NCBI GenBank assembly: GCA_024405455.1
Contig: JAKSOT010000005.1
Span: 1-47,266 of the forward strand
Source of the DNA: Akkermansia sp.
GTDB lineage: Bacteria > Verrucomicrobiota > Verrucomicrobiia > Verrucomicrobiales > Akkermansiaceae
DNA length: 47,266 nt
Direction: 5' to 3'
Shown piece after piece: positions 41,252 through 47,266 of this stretch (its first letter is position 1; each line of letters begins with the position of its first letter). Both the position numbers and the translations under genes were made by a program. The notes beneath the pieces are model-generated. The model searched no databases. It had not been told where the DNA came from and saw nothing but the letters and a program-made list of their open reading frames with translations.

Positions 41252-41280
41252 TTGACAATGGTGCGGCAGGCGGTTAGGAT
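41252..41280 (+). promoter_or_regulatory. Promoter of the transporter-sulfatase operon
   Basis: TTGACA (41252-41257), 17-base spacer, TAGGAT (41275-41280). ATG is at 41297, so the leader is only about ten bases. Confidence 0.65.
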
Positions 41281-41296
41281 AAGCGTGTAAACAGTT

Positions 41297-43042
41297 ATGG
41301 CAAAGGGTAAAAGGAGAGATTCTTGGAGCAGCGGATTGACCGTGGTGCTGGCCGTGGCCGGCAGCGCGGTGGGATTCGGCAATTTCCTGCGCTTTCCAGG
41401 CTTGGCGGCGCAGTACGGCGGCGGAGCGTTCATGATTGCGTACTTCTGCGCGTTCGTGTTCATGGGGCTGGCGCTCAGCTGGATGGAATGGTCGCTGGGG
41501 CGCTGCGGCGGCAGGCTGGGCGGGCACTCCTGCGCGTCCATCTTCACCCTGCTTTCCGACTACGCGCACAAGTGGAAATACCTGGGCGTGTTCGGCGTGG
41601 TGGCCCCGCTGGGCATCGGCATGTACTACATGGACTTGGAGGGCTGGACGCTGGGCTACGCATGGCACACGGCGCTGGGCGACCTGAACCTGGAGACGCC
41701 GGAGCAGTTCGGCGACTTCTTCACGCGCTTCACGGGCGCGGACGCGGACGGCAACATCTTCCTGAAGGAAAGCAGCCTCATCATCTTCTTCCTGCTGGCG
41801 CTGTTCGCCAACTTCTACCTGCTGTACCGCGGCGTGGTGAAGGGCATCGAGTGGTTCTGCAAGTGGAGCATGCCCATCCTGCTGCTCATCGCCATCGCCA
41901 TCCTGGTGCGCGTGCTCACCCTGGGCACGCCGGACCCCGCATACCCGGAGCGCAGCGTGGAGCAGGGCCTGGGCTACATGTGGAACCCCGACAAGGTGGT
42001 GCTGGTGACCGACGACGGCAAGGGCGGCACCAAGACGCTGGACATGGTGCCCGCCAACTCCACCCCGGAGCAGACCAAGGCGTTCATCGAGAAAGTGCAG
42101 AAAGCCAACCCCGGCGTGTCCGTGCGCGCGGAATCCATCGACATCTGGCACGGCCTGCTCAACCCCAGCCTGTGGGTGGCCGCCGCCGGGCAGATTTTCT
42201 GGACGCTCTCCATCGGCTTCGGCGTCATCCTCTGTTACAGCAGCTACGTGGATCCCAAGAAGGACATCGCGCTCAGCTCGCTCACCGCGAACGCCGCCAA
42301 CGAGGCGGTGGAGGTGGGCCTGGCGGGCCTGATGATCATCCCCGCCGCGGTGTCGTTCCTGGGTGTGGCGGCGGCGGCGGGGGCGAGCACGTTCGGGCTT
42401 GGGTTCAACGTGCTGCCGCAGGTGTTCGCGGCCATGCCGCTGGGGCAGCTCTTCGGCACGGTGTTCTTCCTGCTGCTGTTCGTGGCCGCCATCACCAGCT
42501 CCATCTCGCTGGTGCAGCCCTCCATCGCCTTCATTGAGGAATACTGGGGCATCCCGCGCGTTCAGAGCGTCGCCATCGTCAACTTCCTCATCTTCGTCGG
42601 CGCCCTCATGGTGGCCTGGTTCTCCGGCGACGGCATGGTGGCCCTCTCCACCCTGGACTTCTGGATGGGCACCATGAGCCTCTACATCATCACCGCCCTG
42701 TACTTCATCATGTTCCGCTGGGTCATCGGCACGGACCGCGGCATCGAGGAGCTGCAGCGCGGCGCGCTCATCCGCATCCCCACCGGCCTGCTGAAGTTCG
42801 TCATCAACTGGTCCGCCCCCTGCATCCTGGGCGTGATCTTCGTCTCCTGGCTGTACGACAACATCTTCAACGAGGTGTGCCAGCCTGTGCGCGACCTTCT
42901 GGAACTCAAGGCGGGGGCGGTGCTGCCGATGCTGTGGGTGGTCATCACCACGGTGTTCTGCTGCCTGGTGGTGCACACCTCCAAGAGATTCCGCAACAAG
43001 ACCCTTCCGGGTGAACCAACAGAAAGGAAACCCCGCTCATGA
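41297..43042 (+). CDS. Sodium-dependent amino-acid transporter, NSS/SNF family
   Basis: The 581-residue membrane protein has the NSS-family first-helix motif AVGFGNFLRFPGLAAQYGGGAF, which forms the sodium and substrate sites, and about 12 hydrophobic spans. A large insert after the fifth or sixth span (about 215-270, containing WNPDKVVLV and TDDGKGG) is probably extracytoplasmic. Bacterial NSS transporters import amino acids such as methionine, alanine or tryptophan with sodium. The tiny gene directly downstream is the MetS type of accessory subunit, which points to a methionine/alanine importer like MetP; the substrate is inferred. Stop and next start overlap (ATGA). Confidence 0.88.
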   Translation: MAKGKRRDSWSSGLTVVLAVAGSAVGFGNFLRFPGLAAQYGGGAFMIAYFCAFVFMGLALSWMEWSLGRCGGRLGGHSCASIFTLLSDYAHKWKYLGVFGVVAPLGIGMYYMDLEGWTLGYAWHTALGDLNLETPEQFGDFFTRFTGADADGNIFLKESSLIIFFLLALFANFYLLYRGVVKGIEWFCKWSMPILLLIAIAILVRVLTLGTPDPAYPERSVEQGLGYMWNPDKVVLVTDDGKGGTKTLDMVPANSTPEQTKAFIEKVQKANPGVSVRAESIDIWHGLLNPSLWVAAAGQIFWTLSIGFGVILCYSSYVDPKKDIALSSLTANAANEAVEVGLAGLMIIPAAVSFLGVAAAAGASTFGLGFNVLPQVFAAMPLGQLFGTVFFLLLFVAAITSSISLVQPSIAFIEEYWGIPRVQSVAIVNFLIFVGALMVAWFSGDGMVALSTLDFWMGTMSLYIITALYFIMFRWVIGTDRGIEELQRGALIRIPTGLLKFVINWSAPCILGVIFVSWLYDNIFNEVCQPVRDLLELKAGAVLPMLWVVITTVFCCLVVHTSKRFRNKTLPGEPTERKPRS

Positions 43043-43161
43043 CACTTACCGGCATCATCACCATGTCTGTCTCCGTGGCCGCCGTGTGGACGCTGTTCAT
43101 CTGGTGCAGCACCCTGCTGGTGCGCGCAGACAAGAAGCAGAAGCGACCGGAAGACCGCTGA
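43039..43161 (+). CDS. MetS-like small subunit of the NSS transporter
   Basis: A 40-residue protein with one membrane span (ITMSVSVAAVWTLFIWCSTL) and a basic tail (RADKKQKRPEDR). Its ATG overlaps the transporter stop codon as ATGA, so it is translationally coupled. Size, single span and position match the 'methionine/alanine importer small subunit' family, required for activity of Corynebacterium MetP. It is four bases upstream of the sulfatase gene. Confidence 0.8.
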   Translation: MTLTGIITMSVSVAAVWTLFIWCSTLLVRADKKQKRPEDR

Positions 43162-43165
43162 CGCC

Positions 43166-44635
43166 ATGAAACGCGCGCTCCTGCCCACGCTGCTGGCGGC
43201 GCTGCCCCTGCTGGCGGCGGAGAAGCCCCAGGCCATCGTCATCTTCCTGACGGACGACCTGGGCTACCACGACACCTCGGCGTACGGCTGTGAGAAGGCG
43301 CCGTGCCCCAACCTGGAGCGCCTGGCGGACCAGGGGCTCACGTTCACGGATGCGCACAGCACGCACTCCGTGTGCACGCCCTCGCGCTGCTCGCTGCTCA
43401 CGGGCCAGTACGCCTGGCGCAACAACACCACCATCTTGGACGGCGACGCCAAGCTGGCCCTGCCCACCAAGGACGAGCGCCCGGGCCTGCCCGCCCTCAT
43501 GCAGAGGGCAGGGTACCGCACCGCCGCCATCGGCAAGTGGCACCTCGGCCTCGGCCGCGGCAACCAGCCCACTGACTGGAACTCGCACATCACACCCGGC
43601 CCCGCGGAGGTGGGGTTCGACTACTCCTTCATCATGGCCGCCACCGCGGACCGCGTGCCCTGCGTCTACCTGCGCAACGGCAGCGTGGTGAACCTGGACC
43701 CCGCGGACCCCATCCGCATCGACTACCGCAAGCCCTTCCCCGGAGAGGTCACGGGCGAGGAGCACCCGGAGCTGCTCAAGAAGTGGGGCCGCCCCGCCGA
43801 CCACCAGCATGACAAGACCATCATCGACGGCATCTCCCGCATCGGCCACATGAGCGGCGGCACCGCCGCCCTCTGGAAGGACCAGGACCTGGCCGACACC
43901 ATCACCGACGACGCCGTGCGGTTCATCAAGGAGAGCGCGGGCAAGCCCATCTTCCTCTACTTCTGCACCAACGACATCCACGTGCCGCGCGACCCCCACA
44001 AGCGCTTCCGCGGCAAGAGCGGGCTCGGCATCCGCGGGGATGTGACCCTGCAGATGGACGACTGCCTCGGCCGCATCCGCGCCGCCCTCGCGGAAAGCGG
44101 GTATGACGACTGCCTCTTCATCTTCACCAGCGACAACGGCCCCGTCATCTCCGACGGCTACCTGGACAACGCCGACGTGGACTGCAAGGGCCACAACCCC
44201 GCCGCCCCCTACAGCGGCGGCAAGTACGGCATCCTGGAGGGCGGCACCCGCATGCCCTTCATCGTCTGCTGGCCCGGCCACGTGCCCGCCGGCAAACAGA
44301 GCGCCGCGCTCATGAGCCAGGTGGACCTCTCGCGCACCCTCGCCGCCATTGCCGGCGTGGACGTGCCCGCGGACGCCCTGCCGGACAGCGAATCCCACCC
44401 CGCCGCCCTGCTGGGGCAGGATGCCGCCGGGCGCGGCGAGATTGTGGAGAGCGGCGGCGGAACCCTCGCCCTCCGCCAGGGCAGCTGGAAGCTCGTCATG
44501 GGCCGCAACAACCAGCCCGACCGCCTCTACGACCTCGCCAACGACATCGCGGAGAAGCACGACGTGGCACCCCAGCACCCCGACCGCGTGCAAGCCATGC
44601 ACGCACGCCTGCGGCAAATCATCGACCGCAAGTGA
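43166..44635 (+). CDS. Secreted sulfatase, formylglycine-dependent
   Basis: The 489-residue protein has a short signal peptide (MKRALLPTLLAALPLLAA) and the sulfatase signature CTPSRCSLLTGQ, with Cys70 the residue oxidised to formylglycine. Calcium ligands Asp30 and Asp31 lie in FLTDDLGYHD, and FTSDNGPV carries the later DN pair. GKWHLGLG is another S1-family hallmark. Family S1 sulfatases remove sulfate from mucin, glycosaminoglycan or other glycans; a periplasmic or outer-surface location fits. The Cys-type active site needs a maturase encoded elsewhere. Co-transcription with an amino-acid importer is unusual. The exact S1 subfamily cannot be assigned by eye. Confidence 0.9.
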   Translation: MKRALLPTLLAALPLLAAEKPQAIVIFLTDDLGYHDTSAYGCEKAPCPNLERLADQGLTFTDAHSTHSVCTPSRCSLLTGQYAWRNNTTILDGDAKLALPTKDERPGLPALMQRAGYRTAAIGKWHLGLGRGNQPTDWNSHITPGPAEVGFDYSFIMAATADRVPCVYLRNGSVVNLDPADPIRIDYRKPFPGEVTGEEHPELLKKWGRPADHQHDKTIIDGISRIGHMSGGTAALWKDQDLADTITDDAVRFIKESAGKPIFLYFCTNDIHVPRDPHKRFRGKSGLGIRGDVTLQMDDCLGRIRAALAESGYDDCLFIFTSDNGPVISDGYLDNADVDCKGHNPAAPYSGGKYGILEGGTRMPFIVCWPGHVPAGKQSAALMSQVDLSRTLAAIAGVDVPADALPDSESHPAALLGQDAAGRGEIVESGGGTLALRQGSWKLVMGRNNQPDRLYDLANDIAEKHDVAPQHPDRVQAMHARLRQIIDRK

Positions 44636-44730
44636 TGGTGTGGATTCACGCCAAACGCCCGCACACCAACCGCGCACGCTGCCTCCAACCACCGAAGCGC
44701 CGGAGTTTCGGAGGCGCGGAGCCTCGGCGG

Positions 44731-44760
44731 CTTGTCTCGGCGTAGCTTTAGCGGAGACGG
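44731..44760 (+). repeat. TCTCGGCG dispersed repeat, copy near 44.7 kb
   Basis: CTTGTCTCGGCGTAGC followed by TTTAGCGGAGACGG. It differs from 41064-41092 at two positions in the shared part. Confidence 0.75.
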
Positions 44761-44762
44761 AA

Positions 44763-44787
44763 GCAGTACCGGCTTGCCCGGTACTGC
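44763..44787 (+). terminator. Hairpin downstream of the sulfatase operon
   Basis: GCAGTACCG (44763-44771) pairs with CGGTACTGC (44779-44787) with a seven-base loop. No T-run follows. It is a possible terminator or end-protecting hairpin. Confidence 0.4.
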
Positions 44788-44859
44788 GAAGACGGGGTCA
44801 AAATTCGGCTAAATTCCGCCGAAAACGCCCAGTTTCAACATTTTTTTGAAAGTTTGCGC

Positions 44860-44888
44860 TTGCATTTTCTCCTCCCTTGGCATAAAAT
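44860..44888 (+). promoter_or_regulatory. Promoter of the surface-protein gene
   Basis: TTGCAT (44860-44865), 17-base spacer, TAAAAT (44883-44888). It gives a leader of about 75 bases, the longest in the window, which could fold into two small hairpins. Confidence 0.65.
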
Positions 44889-44968
44889 ACCTCGCGTATA
44901 CGACGCGCGGTGCGTCGAGAGCCTTTCGTCTCCATACGAAATCCAAAAACAATAGAAACAACGATACC

Positions 44969-47266
44969 ATGAAACTGCATTTGCCCAAAATGCTCACGGC
45001 TGCTCTCCTTGCAGTCTCCGCTGTGACCGCCAGCGCGGCCACATACTCCGGAACCGTTTACACTTACAACGGTGATTTGTTCAACAAGAACGATATTGCA
45101 TACAGCCAGTTCTACGTCACCACCTACGATGGCGATGTGGCCACGGTTCACACCGATCAAGCTGTCCAGCCGTCTGCCAACAACAACTGGAGCGCCGTGC
45201 AGGCTATCTGGGGTGGACAAAACTACATCAACACCTTCCGCTTTGATGCCAACTACGGCCAGAGCCGCAAGTCCGCCGTGTACTCCTTTGGCCCGTTCGG
45301 CATGGGTGGCATCATCGTGGACGAGGGGGCGGAAGGGTTCAGTATCAGCAACACGGGCAACAATAACCGTTCCCTCTTCCTGGGCACCACCGTCAGCGGT
45401 GCCACGGCCTACTCCACCATCAAGGAGGATTTCTCCCTGAACCAGACTTCGACAAATGCTGCTTCCATCATCCATCTCCGTGGCGGGCAGGTGTTTGATG
45501 TGGCGAGCGGAAAAACGTTCCATGTCAACCAGTCGAACGGTAACGCCCTCGACTTCGGCTCCCAGTTGACGGTTCAGGGGGGCGGCACCGTTGCATTTGA
45601 CGGCTCCAGCCGTGTGGCGATGACTTCCGGCGCAGCCTTAACCGTGGAGACCGGTTCCACTGTTACCTTCGCCGGCGCGGTGACCGGGCTTGCCCACACC
45701 ATCACCAACAATGGCATAATCAATTTCGGCAGCACGGTGGCCGTGGCGGACTTCTCCGGCTTTGACGGCGATGTCGTCTATTCCGATACCAACAACGGTT
45801 TCGTCACCTCCGCCGAGTACACGCTCATCGAGGGCACCGGCACCAGCAACCTCACCGCCGTCCAGTACGGCACCACCACGCTGACTGTCACGAACAACAA
45901 GGTCAACGTTGACGAGGCGGACTACTCCACCTATTACCTGAACGACGACGATGCCACCGTGTCCATTGCCGCTGCCGCCGGTGAGGCGCAGTCGCATGAG
46001 GGCACGCTTGCCAACATCGTTGTGAAGGGCACGGACACCGGAATCACCTCCGACTCCAACGGGATGCTCCTGAACAGCCTGTCCCTGGGCGCGGGCGCCG
46101 GCACCACGGTTTCCGGCACTGAGCAGCTGACCGTTGGCGCTGTCACCTTCGGTGCCGGCAGCAAGCTCGCCCTGGCGGAGGACGCCAGCGTGAAGGTGCT
46201 CACCAAGCCCACGTTCACCACCGGTTCGCAAGTTACCGTGGCCGAGGGTTCCGTGCTGGACCTGAGCAGCTACACCTCCAATCCGGATGCCATCGAGGCC
46301 ATTGCGGCCAACGTGACCGGCGCCGGCTCGGTGAAGATTACGGCGACCGGCGAGCTGTCCTTCAGCGAGAACGGCACCACCACCGTGCTCACAGCGCTGG
46401 AAGGCTTCTCCGATGCCGAGTTCAACGGCAAGGGCTGGGTGGCCGGCAGCTACGGCCATATATTCAATATAGGCGACGGCTCCCGCACCGGCTCCCTCAA
46501 GGCGGCCGGCACCCTGCGCCTGGAATCCAAGGTGCACGTGAACGTGAACCAGGGCAGCTCCCTGGTTGTGGACGGCACCTTGGCCATGGGCCACAAGCAG
46601 GCAGGCAACCCCGGCCACCTCGTGGTGAACGGCGGTACCCTCACCGTGGGCCACATCCTGCTTCAGGACGACACCACCGCCAACACCTTCAGCCTGACCA
46701 ACGCCACGGTGGAGGTCACGCAGGCCGGTGACGTGTTCACCGGCACCGGCGCCGCCACCGCGGTCACCACCTCCGGCCTCCTGGTGAAGAACCTCTCCGA
46801 TGGCGACATCACCTGGAACCACGCCTCCGACTACGCGGGCGGCGACCTCGCGGTGGATGCCAACGGCCACACCATCACCCTCGGCGTGGCGGGCGGAACC
46901 TCCACCCTCCACAACACCATCGAGGTGAAGTCGGGCGACACCGTCGGCTTTGCCGGCACCTGGGATGTGAGCCACCTCGCCGGTGACGCCCAGCCCACGT
47001 ACAAGGACGGCGTGTCCGACGGCAACGGCTATGCCTCCCTGGAGATTGCCGTGCAGCTTGCCACAGGCACCATCACGGCCGAATCCGATGCCGCCACCTT
47101 CATCATCAAGGGTGTGGCGGGCACGCTGGATCACGCCACCGGCAAGGTTACCACCTCCAGCGAGCCGGATTACGCCACCTACTTCCTCAACGAGAACGCC
47201 GAGACCTACAGCGATATCATCGAAGTCGCCGCCCAGCATCAGGAGCTCACCGGCGGTATCGTGGTG
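44969..47266 (+). CDS. Large secreted beta-strand-repeat surface protein / autotransporter-like adhesin (3' end outside window)
   Basis: The frame is open to the last base: 766 codons with no stop. It starts with a signal peptide, KLHLPKMLTAALLAVSAV then TASA, and continues as Thr/Gly/Ser/Val-rich sequence with many short beta-strand motifs (LTVETGSTVTF, LVVNGGTLTVG) typical of passenger domains of autotransporters. An internal module recurs: DEADYSTYYLNDDDATVS near 312 and SEPDYATYFLNENAETYS near 733, each followed by IAAAAGEAQSHEGTLANIVV or the similar EVAAQHQELTGGIVV, implying modules of about 420 residues. The C-terminal barrel or anchor is not in the window. The absence of cysteine in almost the whole sequence fits an extracellular protein. 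Confidence 0.85.
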   Translation, partial: MKLHLPKMLTAALLAVSAVTASAATYSGTVYTYNGDLFNKNDIAYSQFYVTTYDGDVATVHTDQAVQPSANNNWSAVQAIWGGQNYINTFRFDANYGQSRKSAVYSFGPFGMGGIIVDEGAEGFSISNTGNNNRSLFLGTTVSGATAYSTIKEDFSLNQTSTNAASIIHLRGGQVFDVASGKTFHVNQSNGNALDFGSQLTVQGGGTVAFDGSSRVAMTSGAALTVETGSTVTFAGAVTGLAHTITNNGIINFGSTVAVADFSGFDGDVVYSDTNNGFVTSAEYTLIEGTGTSNLTAVQYGTTTLTVTNNKVNVDEADYSTYYLNDDDATVSIAAAAGEAQSHEGTLANIVVKGTDTGITSDSNGMLLNSLSLGAGAGTTVSGTEQLTVGAVTFGAGSKLALAEDASVKVLTKPTFTTGSQVTVAEGSVLDLSSYTSNPDAIEAIAANVTGAGSVKITATGELSFSENGTTTVLTALEGFSDAEFNGKGWVAGSYGHIFNIGDGSRTGSLKAAGTLRLESKVHVNVNQGSSLVVDGTLAMGHKQAGNPGHLVVNGGTLTVGHILLQDDTTANTFSLTNATVEVTQAGDVFTGTGAATAVTTSGLLVKNLSDGDITWNHASDYAGGDLAVDANGHTITLGVAGGTSTLHNTIEVKSGDTVGFAGTWDVSHLAGDAQPTYKDGVSDGNGYASLEIAVQLATGTITAESDAATFIIKGVAGTLDHATGKVTTSSEPDYATYFLNENAETYSDIIEVAAQHQELTGGIVV

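Larger units (their letters stand above)
40627..41296. other. 670-bp gene-free region rich in hairpins and repeats
   Basis: From left to right: ATPase promoter; an A-rich stretch (40675-40745); CCCGCCGC-AAA-GCGGCGGG (40866-40884); a GGGGA/TCCCC pair near 40912-40925; CGCGCC-TGTC-GGCGCG near 40980; the perfect 12-pair hairpin GTTTCCTCTGGC-GTATT-GCCAGAGGAAAC (41001-41029); two copies of the TCTCGGCG repeat; and the transporter promoter. I see no convincing protein gene and no known RNA family. Confidence 0.5.
44636..44968. other. 333-bp gap before the surface-protein gene
   Basis: It contains the TCTCGGCG repeat (44731-44760), a nine-pair hairpin (44763-44787), an AT-richer stretch, the promoter at 44860-44888 and an untranslated leader of about 75 bases with two small hairpins (CGACGC/GCGTCG and TTTCGT/ACGAAA). 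No gene is seen. Confidence 0.5.

Noticed and set aside
41204..42976. Leftward 590-codon open frame opposite the NSS transporter
   Set aside because: His/Arg/Glu/Gln-rich shadow; the transporter on the plus strand has strong family motifs.
45638..47239. Leftward 533-codon open frame antisense to the surface protein
   Set aside because: Gly/Val/His-rich antisense shadow of a repetitive GC-rich gene; the plus-strand frame has a signal peptide, promoter and beta-repeat character.

Overview
The window looks like chromosome of a GC-rich Verrucomicrobiota, most plausibly an Akkermansia-like gut bacterium. The pointers are several 'GQGGFGITY' Ser/Thr kinases, a secreted sulfatase, a large beta-strand-repeat surface protein with a 'MKLHLP' signal peptide, few Shine-Dalgarno sequences, and frequent strong -35/-10 boxes placed very close to start codons. 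This placement is inference from sequence style; no rRNA or tRNA gene is present to anchor it.

Layout. 1-3.8 kb holds housekeeping genes (nrnA 3' part, truB, ribF) interrupted by a DUF4143-type ATPase. 3.8-19.4 kb is a phospho-signalling island. A membrane Ser/Thr kinase and an HTH regulator point left. A run of twelve closely spaced genes points right: zinc-ribbon protein, two TerY-like vWA proteins, a second kinase with an FHA-like tail, a PPP-family phosphatase, a zinc-ribbon/FHA-like protein, a multi-zinc-ribbon tail-anchored protein, a dynamin-like GTPase, a DUF697-like membrane protein, a TM2 protein and two tiny membrane proteins. A secreted six-repeat protein and a PP2C phosphatase follow. 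The kinase + vWA + PP2C combination is the hallmark of TerY-P triads, here greatly enlarged.

19.5-24.4 kb is core metabolism and ion handling: Mn-type superoxide dismutase, HdeD-like protein, nadK, argB, corA and a metallophosphoesterase. 24.8-32.8 kb, all leftward, is a DNA-modification region: three overlapping DNA methyltransferase genes in strikingly AT-rich DNA (about 26.07-33.1 kb, clearly acquired), then an unknown gene and a Vsr endonuclease in GC-rich DNA. 33.1-40.6 kb has an ankyrin protein, hisC, tdh, an M20 peptidase, an ABC ATPase and a second DUF4143-type ATPase. 41.3-44.6 kb is an operon of an NSS-family amino-acid transporter, its MetS-like small subunit and a sulfatase. The window ends inside the surface-protein gene.

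Between 24.4 and 39.3 kb nearly every gene end carries an unusual composite intergenic element: a short tandem array of 7-mers (6-mers around hisC) starting within about 12 bases of the stop codon, then a GC-rich palindrome. Palindrome sequence differs from copy to copy but always stays self-complementary. hisC is bracketed by a perfect 35-bp inverted pair of such arrays. A second dispersed repeat with a TCTCGGCG core lies at 34.4, 39.2, 41.1 and 44.7 kb. These elements, the enlarged TerY-P-like island and the three-methyltransferase operon are the parts most worth following up.
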